Below, one piece after another: positions 45,819 through 54,316 of a stretch of DNA of 64,000 bases. How positions within the stretch are numbered: the stretch's first letter is position 1; each line of letters starts with the position of its first letter. This DNA is from Burkholderia sp. 9120 (GTDB lineage Bacteria; Pseudomonadota; Gammaproteobacteria; Burkholderiales; Burkholderiaceae): positions 1,240,001-1,304,000 of the forward strand of contig NZ_JQNA01000001.1 in the NCBI RefSeq assembly GCF_000745015.1, read 5' to 3'. The notes beneath the pieces are model-generated. The model worked only from the letters and a program-made list of their open reading frames with translations, searched no databases and was not told where the DNA came from. Both the position numbers and the translations under genes were made by a program.

Positions 45819-47434
45819 GCGTGCGTCCCTCCGCGATAGTCTTGCAGCAGATCGCAATCGGCAATGCGCGCGGTCAGCGCGCGCAACTCGTGTTCGAGCG
45901 CACGGTCTTCGTCGACGAACGGCGATGCCGCGCTCACACGGTCCATAAAGCGCTGCAGCGGCGCCGGCACCGGCGTCTCGCTATCGAGCCTCAAGCGCAG
46001 GCGCGCGGCCTGCACGGTTGCCAGCGTGTGCGCGGCGGCCACCTGTTCGGTCAATTCCAGCACGCGCAAACAGTCGCGTGCTGCGATCGTGCCCATGCTG
46101 ACTTTGTCCTGGTTGTGCGCCTCGGTGGAGCGCGAGAACACACTCGCGGGCATCGTGTTCTTCAACGCTTCGGCAGTCCATGCGGACGACGAAATCTGCA
46201 CCGCCTTGAAGCCGTGATTGATCGCCGCCCGCGCGGGCGCCGCGCCCGACAGATTGCGCGGCAAGCCATTGTTGAAGTTCACATCGACCAGCAACGCGAG
46301 CTGCCGGTCCATCAGGTCGGCGAGATTGGCCACCGCGACCTTCAGCGAATCCATCGCGAACGCGATATGGCCGCCGTAGAAGTTGCCGCCGTGCAGCACG
46401 CGTCCGTTGTCGGGATCGATCAGCGGGTTGTCGTTCGCGCTGTTCAACTCGTTCTCGACGTCGCGACGCACCCACGTCAGCGCGTCGCGCGCCACGCCGA
46501 TCACGTGCGGAGCGCAGCGAATCGAATAGCGATCCTGCAGCCGATGACCCGGCGTATCGCCGCGTCCGCTCAGATCGTCGCGAATCCAGGCTGCGGCTTC
46601 GGCCTGGCCGGCGTGCGGCTTTACTTCGAACAGCATCGCGTCGAAGTGCGCGGCGCGGCCGTCGAGCGCCACCGTGCAGAGCGCCGTGAGACGCGCGGTG
46701 AGACGCGTCAAGTGATCGGCGCGCGCGAACGCGAGACAGGCGAGGCCTGTCATCACCGCCGTGCCGTTCATCAGCGCGAGGCCTTCTTTCGGCGCGAGTG
46801 TGAGCGGCGCGTGACCGAGTTCGCTCCAGACGTCGCGCACGTCGCGCAGTTGGCCGGCGAACATCACGTCGCGTTCGCCCGCCAATGCGGCGGCCACATA
46901 CGACAACGGCGTCAGGTCGCCGCTCGCGCCCACCGAGCCTTCCGACGGAATGCGCGGCAGCACGCGATGATTGACCAGATCGGCGAGCCGTTCGAGCAAC
47001 ACCGGACGCACGCCGGAAAAGCCATAAGCGAGCGAGTTCAACCGCGCGGCGATCACCGCGAGGGTTTGCGCGTCGTCGAGATACTGGCCCATGCCGCAGC
47101 CGTGATAGCGCGTGAGTTGCAACGGCAGCGCTTCGACCAGTTCCATCGGCACGTCCACCACGCAGGCATCGCCGTAACCGGTGTTGACGCCGTAGACGGT
47201 CGCGCCCTCCGCCAGATGACGGCGCAGGAAATCCGCACCGCGCTGGATTCGCGCGCGCCACGCCGGATCGGCGCTCAGCGCGATCGGCGCACGTTGATGG
47301 GCAATCGCGACGATCTCTTCGATCGTCAGCTTGCGGCCGCCGACCACGACGGCGTTTGCGCCTGCATCGGCATTAGCTTTTGCGTTCGTCTTCGCGTCGG
47401 CTACCGACGCATCGATCAGATCATGTTCGGCCAT
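45815..47434 (-). CDS. MIO-type aromatic amino acid ammonia-lyase of polyene cluster
   Basis: 539 aa of the HAL/TAL/PAL family. The MIO prosthetic group comes from Ala170-Ser171-Gly172 ('EGSVGASGDLTPLSYV'). Also visible: catalytic Tyr in 'VYGVNTGYGDAC', 'GLALMNGTAVMTGLACLAFA', and 'NSANDNPLIDPDNGRVLHGG'. The selectivity pair aligned to HutH Ser-His and TAL His-Leu reads Tyr110-His111 ('LTRYHGCGMGQYLDD'). Probably deaminates tyrosine (or a related amino acid) to the aryl acrylate starter; it is usually mislabelled histidine ammonia-lyase. N-terminal ~30 residues are Ala/Asn/Asp/Lys-rich and variable. Confidence 0.88.
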   Translation of the reverse strand: MAEHDLIDASVADAKTNAKANADAGANAVVVGGRKLTIEEIVAIAHQRAPIALSADPAWRARIQRGADFLRRHLAEGATVYGVNTGYGDACVVDVPMELVEALPLQLTRYHGCGMGQYLDDAQTLAVIAARLNSLAYGFSGVRPVLLERLADLVNHRVLPRIPSEGSVGASGDLTPLSYVAAALAGERDVMFAGQLRDVRDVWSELGHAPLTLAPKEGLALMNGTAVMTGLACLAFARADHLTRLTARLTALCTVALDGRAAHFDAMLFEVKPHAGQAEAAAWIRDDLSGRGDTPGHRLQDRYSIRCAPHVIGVARDALTWVRRDVENELNSANDNPLIDPDNGRVLHGGNFYGGHIAFAMDSLKVAVANLADLMDRQLALLVDVNFNNGLPRNLSGAAPARAAINHGFKAVQISSSAWTAEALKNTMPASVFSRSTEAHNQDKVSMGTIAARDCLRVLELTEQVAAAHTLATVQAARLRLRLDSETPVPAPLQRFMDRVSAASPFVDEDRALEHELRALTARIADCDLLQDYRGGTHA

Positions 47435-49199
47435 TCGCGCCTCGCTTGGGGCTGGCCCAGAAATCGAAGAAATTGAACCATTGATAAGGGGCCTTGCGGC
47501 AATAGTGTTCGAGCCGCGCGGCGTAACGTTGCGCCCATGCCGCGAGATGCTGCGCGCGTTCGCGGCGCGGCAACTCGATGCGCTCGGCGAACGGCTCGAA
47601 ATAAAGACGGTAACCGTCCTGTTCTTTCAGACAGAAAAACAGATAGACCGGGCAGCCCAGCGCGTGCGCGAGCACATAAGGGCCTTGCGCGAACGGCGCG
47701 GTCGAGCCGAGAAATTGCGCTTCGGTCGTGCGGCCCGTTTCGTGCGCGGGCACGCGGTCGCCGACGATCACCAGCAACTCGCCGTTGTCCACGCGTTCCT
47801 GCATCAGCATCGCGGTCTCGGGACCGAAGTCGCGGACTTCGAGCAGATGGCGCGCGAACTCGCTATTGGCCGACGCCAGCACGCTGTTGAAGCGGCGCGC
47901 GTGCTCGGTATAGACGACCGCGGTGACCTTCGCATAAGCGCCCTGCGCGGCGAGCGCGCGGGTCATTTCCAGATTGCCGAGATGCGCGCCGATCACGAGC
48001 GCGCCCTTGCCGCTCGCGGTCAGCGCCTGGAAGGCGGCGGGATCTTCGAATATGACGTCGGCGTTGTTGACGCGGCCGGACCACGCCGCGAGTTTGTCGA
48101 AGCCCGATTGCGCGAACGCCAGCATGTGCCGGTACGCGGAAAGCCAGCCGGGACGCGGCGTATCGCCGTGCGGCGCGGCTTCGCCGAGATGTCTGAAGTA
48201 GTTGCTCGACGCTTCGCGCGCGGCGCGGCCGGTCAGCAGAAAATACGCAACGATCGGATGCAGCCACAGCGAGGTGAAACGGCGGCCGAACAGCTTGCAA
48301 CTGAGCGCGAGCAAGGACATGCCGAGGTGGCTGCCGCGTTCGGCGATGCGCCACCAGTCTTGCTGGGTTTTATCGTGCTTGTTGGGCTTTTCGATTGGAG
48401 CGCTTTGGTGGCCTTGAGCGCTTTGGTCGGTTCCGGCATTCGCGAGTACAGCGCGGCGCGGCATTACCTTGTGCGCGAGCAGCATCGGCAGACGCCACAG
48501 CATGCCGAACACGAGCCGCGTATGGCTGCGACTGATGCGCACGTTGTCCCACAGCACATCGAAATGCGACACGCCGTCGGCGGCATACGTGACGCGCGTC
48601 GGAATGGAACGGAACGCCGCGCGCCGCCAGTAGAGGCGCACGAGGATCTCGATGTCGAAGTCCATCCGCGTGGGCAACTGCACGCGATCGATCAACTCGC
48701 AGGCGAGCGCCAGCGGATATAAACGGAAGCCGCACATCGAATCGCGAATGGTCAGCGACAGCGTCTCGATCCACACCCACACATGCGTCAGATATCGGCC
48801 GTAGAGGCGCGCTTTCGGCACGCTCTCGTCGTAGACCGGGCGACCGAGAATCACCGCGCCGGGTTCGGCTTGCGCGGCTTCGATGAAACGTGGCACGTCG
48901 GTGGCGTCGTGCTGACCATCGGCGTCGATCTGCAACGCGTGCGTGAAACCGGCGCGGTGCGCGGCGCGCAGCCCCGCCATCACCGCCGCGCCTTTGCCGC
49001 CGTTGACCGGCAAACGCAACAGCGTCAACTGATCCGCGTACTGCTGCGCGAGCGCGGCGAGCACCTGCTGGGTCGCCTCGTCGCTGCCATCGTCGACGAC
49101 GAACAGCGGCAAACCATGCACCGCGAGATGGGCGACGGTCGCGCCGATCGCGTCTTTATGGTTGTAGATCGGAATGACGATGCACGCGGCGAACTTCAT
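47421..49199 (-). CDS. GT2 glycosyltransferase fused to lipid A-type acyltransferase
   Basis: 592 aa from ATG 49197-49199. Residues 1-235 are a family-2 glycosyltransferase: 'CIVIPIYNHKDAIGATVAHL', 'LFVVDDGSDEATQQV', and the DXD-like 'LQIDADGQHDATDVPRFIEA'. A short linker follows, then (about 290-580) a LpxL/HtrB-type acyltransferase with the HX4E motif in 'LVIGAHLGNLEMTRALAAQG' and 'VIVGDRVPAHETGRTTEAQF'. The fusion implies glycosylation plus acylation of the polyene or of its lipid carrier. Overlaps the lyase start by 14 nt. Confidence 0.9.
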   Translation of the reverse strand: MKFAACIVIPIYNHKDAIGATVAHLAVHGLPLFVVDDGSDEATQQVLAALAQQYADQLTLLRLPVNGGKGAAVMAGLRAAHRAGFTHALQIDADGQHDATDVPRFIEAAQAEPGAVILGRPVYDESVPKARLYGRYLTHVWVWIETLSLTIRDSMCGFRLYPLALACELIDRVQLPTRMDFDIEILVRLYWRRAAFRSIPTRVTYAADGVSHFDVLWDNVRISRSHTRLVFGMLWRLPMLLAHKVMPRRAVLANAGTDQSAQGHQSAPIEKPNKHDKTQQDWWRIAERGSHLGMSLLALSCKLFGRRFTSLWLHPIVAYFLLTGRAAREASSNYFRHLGEAAPHGDTPRPGWLSAYRHMLAFAQSGFDKLAAWSGRVNNADVIFEDPAAFQALTASGKGALVIGAHLGNLEMTRALAAQGAYAKVTAVVYTEHARRFNSVLASANSEFARHLLEVRDFGPETAMLMQERVDNGELLVIVGDRVPAHETGRTTEAQFLGSTAPFAQGPYVLAHALGCPVYLFFCLKEQDGYRLYFEPFAERIELPRRERAQHLAAWAQRYAARLEHYCRKAPYQWFNFFDFWASPKRGANGRT

Positions 49200-50905
49200 C
49201 ACGCGGGCTCCCGGTAGACGATCACGCCGGACGCGCATTCACGGCCGCTCAGTTTGTAGACGAACTGCACGCGCCGACGCTCGGCGTCGTGGGCCAGGGT
49301 CAGTTTCAGGACCGCGCCCGGCGCCACCGGCGCCATGAACTTCAAACGATCGATCGATGCAATCGCGCGCGCCGCCGTTACGTGATCGGCCGCGAGGCGG
49401 ATCGCCCAGTCGACCTGCACCACGCCAGGCAGAATCGGCAGCCCCGGAAAATGGCCGGCGAAATGCACGAGCGTGGGCGGCACACGCAGGTCGTAGTGCA
49501 GCGTGTCGCCGCTGCGCGCTTCGGCGAGTACTTCCATGCCTTCGCTGCGCGGTTCGAACGCGGCGGCGAGCGCCGCGACCGGCAGCTTGCCGCGTGCGTC
49601 GAACGGCAGCGTCGCGCGAAACCGCCAGTGACGCGGCAGCACGACGACGTCGAAATAGTCGGCGAGATAACGGCGCAGCGTCTTCGCAAGCGCCACGCGG
49701 CCTTCGTCGCGCAACGCCTCGCTGCCCGCTTCGGTCAACGCCACCACAGCGCCGACGCGCTCGCGCGTGGCGCCTTCCAGCGGCACCAGCGCCGCTTGCG
49801 CAACATGCGGATGCCGCGCGAGACGCGCTTCCAGTTCCGGCAACGACACGCGCTTGCCGTCCAGCTTCAGCACGCGATCCAGGCGTCCTTGCAGACGGAA
49901 ACGGCCGTCTGAGTCGAGCGCGATCTGGTCGTCGGTACGATGCCAGCCGCGGTGGTCGAGATGCGGCGAGCGCACGTTCAATGCGCCGTCTTCGTCGCGA
50001 CGCACGTCGATACCGGCTACCGGTTGCCAGGCGTCCGTCTGATCCTGACGCCGCCACGCAATGCCGCCGGTCTCCGTGCTGCCGTAGATTTCGAGCGGCG
50101 CGGCGCCATAGGCGGCGGCGTATTCCTGCGCGGCGTCCAGCGCGAGCGGTCCGCCCGACGAGAAGAACGCGCGCGGCGCCGGCGTCAATGCGGCAAAACC
50201 GGGCAACGCGGGCCAACGCGACAGTTGCGCGGGCGTCGACACCACGACCGTCGCGCCGCTTTGGTAGATCTGCTGTTGCAGATGCAAGGGTTCCAGGCTG
50301 ATCGCGCGGTCGAACGCGCGGCCCGCCGCGAGCGGCCACAACACGCGAAACAGCAAACCGTAGATGTGATGATGCGGCACGCTCGTGAGCATCGTCGCGT
50401 CGCCGACCAGCGCGCCCCATTGGCGTTCGAGCGTGTGCACTTCGGCGTTGAATTGCGCGAGCGTTTTGCGGATCGGTTTGGGGATACCGCTGCTGCCGGA
50501 GGTGTAGAGCGTGAGCGGGGCTTGCGGGTCGATGGGGTGAGCGGCGTAGGCCGCGTGGGTTGCCGCTGGGTTATCGCCCGCCACGAACAGCGGCAAATCC
50601 GCATCCGTCAGCACCGCGTCATAAGCATCGGCCAGATCCGCGAGATACCCCGGCGTCGCATTCGCCGGAATCACCGGCTCTTTTCCGCACGCGAACAGCG
50701 CAAACAACGCGCAGGCAAAATCAAAGGGATCGTCGATACACAGCGCGTAACGTTGCGCGTCGCGCGTTTGCAGCAGCGCGATCAACCCCGCCACGCGCGC
50801 GCGAAACGCGGCGCGATCGAGCACCACGCCGCCATCGCGGCATACCGGCGTTTTCAACCCGGCGGCTTCGGCAGCCGCCGACAACACAGCATGCAACGCA
50901 ATCAT
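49199..50905 (-). CDS. Acyl-AMP ligase fused to a FabA-type dehydratase
   Basis: 568 aa. Residues 1-440 are an ANL adenylation enzyme: phosphate loop 'LTLYTSGSSGIPKPI', 'LEIYGSTETGGIAWRR', 'HRTDDQIALD', 'LKLDGKRVSLPELEARLAR', and a C-terminal Lys in 'PFDARGKLPVAAL'. Residues about 450-568 are a hotdog dehydratase with the 'HFAGHFPGLPILPGVVQVDW' motif (catalytic His and Asp). The ligase should load the aryl acid starter on an ACP; the fused domain probably pairs with the 40405 dehydratase. The chain is read-through of one ORF, not a frameshift. Confidence 0.9.
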   Translation of the reverse strand: MIALHAVLSAAAEAAGLKTPVCRDGGVVLDRAAFRARVAGLIALLQTRDAQRYALCIDDPFDFACALFALFACGKEPVIPANATPGYLADLADAYDAVLTDADLPLFVAGDNPAATHAAYAAHPIDPQAPLTLYTSGSSGIPKPIRKTLAQFNAEVHTLERQWGALVGDATMLTSVPHHHIYGLLFRVLWPLAAGRAFDRAISLEPLHLQQQIYQSGATVVVSTPAQLSRWPALPGFAALTPAPRAFFSSGGPLALDAAQEYAAAYGAAPLEIYGSTETGGIAWRRQDQTDAWQPVAGIDVRRDEDGALNVRSPHLDHRGWHRTDDQIALDSDGRFRLQGRLDRVLKLDGKRVSLPELEARLARHPHVAQAALVPLEGATRERVGAVVALTEAGSEALRDEGRVALAKTLRRYLADYFDVVVLPRHWRFRATLPFDARGKLPVAALAAAFEPRSEGMEVLAEARSGDTLHYDLRVPPTLVHFAGHFPGLPILPGVVQVDWAIRLAADHVTAARAIASIDRLKFMAPVAPGAVLKLTLAHDAERRRVQFVYKLSGRECASGVIVYREPA

Positions 50906-51603
50906 GCCGCCTCCGAACGCGCGGCTCGCGGCAGCACCACCAGATAGCGCCAGACAATCTCGGCCACCAGCAGCACGCCGATCAGCCCGTACGCGATCGC
51001 GCCGTTATACAGCGACCAGTTCGCGCGACTCCAGTACAGCGCCGTATAGGCGGAAAACGCGCCGTTCAACGCAAAGAAGCCGCACCACACCTGCGTCACA
51101 CGCCACGTATGACGCACCGCGCGCGGCGGCAGATCCGGATTGCCGAGCCGCGCGAATTTCTCGATCATCGACGGCCCGCGCACGAGCGTCGCGCCGAACG
51201 CGATCAACAGCCCCAGATTGACGAGCGACGGATAGAGGCGCAACAGCAGTTCGCTGTTGGTCAGCACGATCGCCGCCGACGCGCAGCTCAGCAAGCCGAC
51301 CACGGTCCAATCGATCGACGAAAGCCGCCGCAGCGAAGTCGCGACCGGACCGCTGCCGGCCCAGCGCTGCAACCACAGGATCGCGAACAGCATGCAGCCG
51401 ACGTAGCGCGGCGTGTCCCAGCGCCACGCGCACAGAATCAGCGCGGGATAGGCGAGCTTCAACAGCACCTGGACGGCGGTTTTAGCCCAGCCGCGCCCGG
51501 CGTCCGGCGAGGCCGGGACGGTCCCGGCGGCCGTGACGTGAGCGTGAGCGTCGGCGTCGGCCTGATCCGCCGCCGCTTGCCTACGCGAGCGCGCGGCGAA
51601 CAT
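50902..51603 (-). CDS. COG4648-type membrane protein of polyene cluster
   Basis: 233 aa. A ~40-residue Ala/Asp/His-rich N-terminus, then about five or six membrane helices: 'VLLKLAYPALILCAWRW', 'VGCMLFAILWLQRW', 'WTVVGLLSCASAAIVLTNSE', 'LVNLGLLIAFGATLVRG', 'VWCGFFALNGAFSAYTALYW', and 'IAYGLIGVLLVAEIVWRYLV'. Members occur in aryl-polyene clusters with unknown role. Overlaps both neighbours by 1-4 nt. Transfer or export support is inference. Confidence 0.83.
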   Translation of the reverse strand: MFAARSRRQAAADQADADAHAHVTAAGTVPASPDAGRGWAKTAVQVLLKLAYPALILCAWRWDTPRYVGCMLFAILWLQRWAGSGPVATSLRRLSSIDWTVVGLLSCASAAIVLTNSELLLRLYPSLVNLGLLIAFGATLVRGPSMIEKFARLGNPDLPPRAVRHTWRVTQVWCGFFALNGAFSAYTALYWSRANWSLYNGAIAYGLIGVLLVAEIVWRYLVVLPRAARSEAA

Positions 51604-51854
51604 CAGCCTTGTGCCGCCAGCAGGGATTCGACCGCACCGATCACATCGCCGACCGTGCGCACCGATTTGAACTCTTCCGGCTTGATCCGGCGGCCGGTCA
51701 TTTCCTGCAGTTTGATCGCCAGGTCGACAGCGTCGATGCTGTCGAGATCGAGCTCTTCGAACAGGTTCGCTTCGGGCGTCACGCGCTCCGGCTCGATCGC
51801 GAAGTTCTCTTTGAAAATGGCGCGGATGCGCTCAAGAATCTCAGCCTCGGACAC
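51603..51854 (-). CDS. Acyl carrier protein 1 of polyene cluster
   Basis: 83 aa with the phosphopantetheine Ser in 'EELDLDSIDAVDLAIKLQEM' (about residue 39). Highly acidic helix II as in type-II ACPs. Overlaps the membrane protein start (TGATG). Carries growing polyene intermediates or the starter. Confidence 0.95.
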   Translation of the reverse strand: MSEAEILERIRAIFKENFAIEPERVTPEANLFEELDLDSIDAVDLAIKLQEMTGRRIKPEEFKSVRTVGDVIGAVESLLAAQG

Positions 51855-51857
51855 GAT

Positions 51858-52157
51858 TTATTCCCCCTTTCTGGTGGTTTCATTCACAGCGTGCGCCGCT
51901 TCGCGCTGGCTCGCGACGAGCGCGGCCAGGGTGCTGATCGAACGGAAGTGTTCGCGCGTGCGTTCGTCGTTCGCTGCGATGGTCAGTTGGTATTGTTTGC
52001 GCAGCACGATGCCGATTTCGAGTGCATCGATCGAATCGAGACCGATGCCGTCGGTATCGAACAACGGGGCGTCGTCGTCGATATCGGCGGGGCTCAGGTC
52101 TTCCAGATCGAGGGCCTCGATCAGAAGCTGTTTAATTTCCAGTTTTAAAGAATCCAT
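51858..52157 (-). CDS. Acyl carrier protein 2 of polyene cluster
   Basis: 99 aa; phosphopantetheine Ser in 'TDGIGLDSIDALEIGIVLRK' (about residue 41). Distinct from ACP 1 in sequence and with a longer charged tail; overlaps the acyltransferase gene by 26 nt. Two ACPs per cluster is normal in this system. Confidence 0.95.
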   Translation of the reverse strand: MDSLKLEIKQLLIEALDLEDLSPADIDDDAPLFDTDGIGLDSIDALEIGIVLRKQYQLTIAANDERTREHFRSISTLAALVASQREAAHAVNETTRKGE

Positions 52158-52926
52158 AATCGAACAGGTGCTGAGTAATGTGTGCTTCGATGGCGCTCGT
52201 CACGCTGCGCGCCGCAAGGGCCGGTGTCGCGTCATGCGCCGCGAGCTGCTCGACGTCGAGCGGCTCGAGGACATTCACGCGCATCCGGAATGCGCGCGCC
52301 GGCACGTCGTACCAGCGCATCTGCTTGGTGAAAGCGGGGGGATCGCAGTCCATCAGCACCGGCACGATCGGTGCGCCGACCTTCAGTGCCATGTGCGCGA
52401 AACCGCGCGAAAACGCATGCAAGCGGTTCGGCGCGGGACTGCGCGTGCCTTCCGGGAAAATGATCATCGTGTAGCCGGCCGCCAGTTGCCGCGCGCCAGC
52501 CTCGACGAGTTCCGAGGGGTCGGCATTGCTGACGTATTCCGCCGAGCGCACGATGCCCCAGAAACAGGGGTTGCTCCAATGCGCGTTTTTCACCACGCAA
52601 CAGGCGTGCGGCGTGAGCGACAACAGCACCATCACGTCGAGATAAGTGGGGTGATTCGCGACCACGATCGCCGGGCCGCCCGCGCGCAACGCCTCGACGT
52701 TCGACACATCGAGCTCCATCACGCCGACGCGCTGCAGCACCGCGACCAGCGCGCGGAAAAACCAGTGGATCACGCTCGTCACCGCGAATTGCCGCGACGC
52801 GCGATGCGGCCATACCCACGCAAGCGGAAACACCAGCACCGAAAACAGGGTGCCGCATACGCCGAACACCACGAAGGCCATGCCCGTCGCACAGAGACGC
52901 CAGCCGTAATCAAGCCGCGAGGTCAT
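52132..52926 (-). CDS. 1-acylglycerol-3-phosphate acyltransferase (PlsC-like)
   Basis: 264 aa from ATG 52924-52926. Helices at about 10-35, then the PlsC motifs: HX4D in 'IVVANHPTYLDVMVLLSLTP', 'TMIIFPEGTRSPAPNRLHAF' and 'VGAPIVPVLMDCDPPAFT'. In aryl-polyene loci such an enzyme is thought to link the polyene chain to a lipid or glycerol backbone. Confidence 0.9.
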   Translation of the reverse strand: MTSRLDYGWRLCATGMAFVVFGVCGTLFSVLVFPLAWVWPHRASRQFAVTSVIHWFFRALVAVLQRVGVMELDVSNVEALRAGGPAIVVANHPTYLDVMVLLSLTPHACCVVKNAHWSNPCFWGIVRSAEYVSNADPSELVEAGARQLAAGYTMIIFPEGTRSPAPNRLHAFSRGFAHMALKVGAPIVPVLMDCDPPAFTKQMRWYDVPARAFRMRVNVLEPLDVEQLAAHDATPALAARSVTSAIEAHITQHLFDYGFFKTGN

Positions 52927-53674
52927 GCCAGCTCCAGTGCCAGGTGGCGTCGGCGTGTTGCCAGGCGCCCGGGTTGCCGGTTTCCAGGCAGTGCAGCAAT
53001 GCCTGGCTTTGCGTCGCGAAAGTAGTCTCGGGGACGGGGGGGTTTGCAGCGCCGGCCGGACTGTCTGCATTGTCCGGCGCGTGCGCCTTGTCGGACGCAT
53101 CTGCCATGCCCACGCCGTCACCCGCGGACAACCTGCACATCAGTTGCCCTGTGGCTGCGTCGCTGTCCAGCAGGATCGCCAGCGCGCCACCAGGCACTTC
53201 GTCTTCGATCGTGCCGTAGGCCGGATCGGCCGGTTCGTCGGCATACACCAGCAGCACCGGCGAGCCGGGTTGCGCCGCGTATTGCGCGTGCGCTTCCAGC
53301 AACGCGTAGCCGAGCGTTTCGGCACCGGCCGAAATCGCGCTGGCCGCGGACCGGTCGCCGCGCGCAATGCCGAACACGCCGGTCATCGCGTTGAGCACCG
53401 ACAGGCTGAACGCGGTCGGCGACACCGGCTCGCCGGCGCTGATGGCGCGCAGGATGTCGGTGGTTCGGCGCAGTTCGCCGTGACGCGACGCGAACACGAC
53501 CCGCGCCGGCTCTTGCGCGACGCACTCGTGCGCAACCTTCAGCGCGACTCGCGACAGAGTGCTGAGACGACGCCGTACGATCGGCTCGATAAAGCCGATG
53601 TCGGGTGCGGCAGATGCGGCAGCAGGCCAGCTAGACCAGCGAGCGACCGGAATGGTCCAGTGCAGATCGGGCAT
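52910..53674 (-). CDS. Short ketosynthase-like protein lacking the nucleophile Cys
   Basis: 254 aa from ATG 53672-53674 (longer GTG start at 53737 is not supported). The N-terminal half resembles the thiolase fold of ketosynthases ('ARVVFASRHGELRRTTDILR', 'VSPTAFSLSVLNAMTGVFGI', 'ASAISAGAETLGYALLEAHA'); Ser115 stands where KS enzymes have the Cys. The C-terminal ~90 residues are Asp/Ala/Pro-rich and then 'SQALLHCLETGNPGAWQHAD'. It fits the 'beta-ketoacyl synthase chain length factor' family of aryl-polyene clusters and may pair with one of the complete KS enzymes. First gene of the long operon. Confidence 0.83.
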   Translation of the reverse strand: MPDLHWTIPVARWSSWPAAASAAPDIGFIEPIVRRRLSTLSRVALKVAHECVAQEPARVVFASRHGELRRTTDILRAISAGEPVSPTAFSLSVLNAMTGVFGIARGDRSAASAISAGAETLGYALLEAHAQYAAQPGSPVLLVYADEPADPAYGTIEDEVPGGALAILLDSDAATGQLMCRLSAGDGVGMADASDKAHAPDNADSPAGAANPPVPETTFATQSQALLHCLETGNPGAWQHADATWHWSWHDLAA

Positions 53675-54208
53675 ATCGGTGTTCGCGCGTTGATGCGAGG
53701 AGAGGCTGAAGCGCCTGACGGAATACGCAGCCGTCACAGCGTGCGGGCGCCGCGCGGACCGGCAATCTCCAGCCGGGAGTCAATCCAGATCCAGCTTTCT
53801 TATATAGGGTTCAGCGAATTAACGGCACCGAGCCCCATTTATTTAGGCACCGTTGACAATTAGTGTGACAAATTGTCCCGAGCCCCCGTACGGTGGCCGA
53901 ATCATACTGAATATTGTGGATTAAATCAGCCACAAAAGACGTATCCATCTGTATCCGTATCGCCTGCACGACGGTTCTTCAAATACGCGTCAAGCCGCGC
54001 CGGCGGCGCTTCCCCGCACCGCGCTTGTGCCGCGCGCCCTGCCCCGCCGGGCTCGGCCGCCGACAACGATGCTTGGGACGATATCCTTACGCTCCAATAC
54101 TTTCATTTAACTTTCTTAATAACTGTTTCATTTGACGAATTTTCCAACTTCACGCGACGCCCCGTTTTAATCCGCGCTACGCGCCATGCAGGTTCGCTGG
54201 CGGTAAAA
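53675..54208. promoter_or_regulatory. Upstream region of the polyene operon, with repeats
   Basis: 534 bp without a convincing gene. Two copies of GGCACCG lie at 53824-53830 and 53846-53852, spaced 22 bp (about two helical turns), and an inverted repeat GACAAT-N11-ATTGTC at 53855-53877. These are candidate operator elements for the leftward operon. I could not define one unambiguous -35/-10. Confidence 0.4.
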
Positions 54209-54213
54209 ACGAA

Positions 54214-54243
54214 ACGGCCCGGCAGTCATCCCTGCCGGGCCGT
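54214..54243. terminator. Rho-independent terminator of the DUF4136 gene
   Basis: Stem ACGGCCCGGCAG (54214-54225) / CTGCCGGGCCGT (54232-54243) with a 6-nt loop; A-rich before and T-rich after, so it works at least in the minus direction. Confidence 0.85.
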
Positions 54244-54316
54244 TCTGTTTCTTCCGCCTGGATTGCTGGAGCGCGTCATCACGCCCTCCAGCGCACCCGC
54301 TTACTGCGCTTACTGG

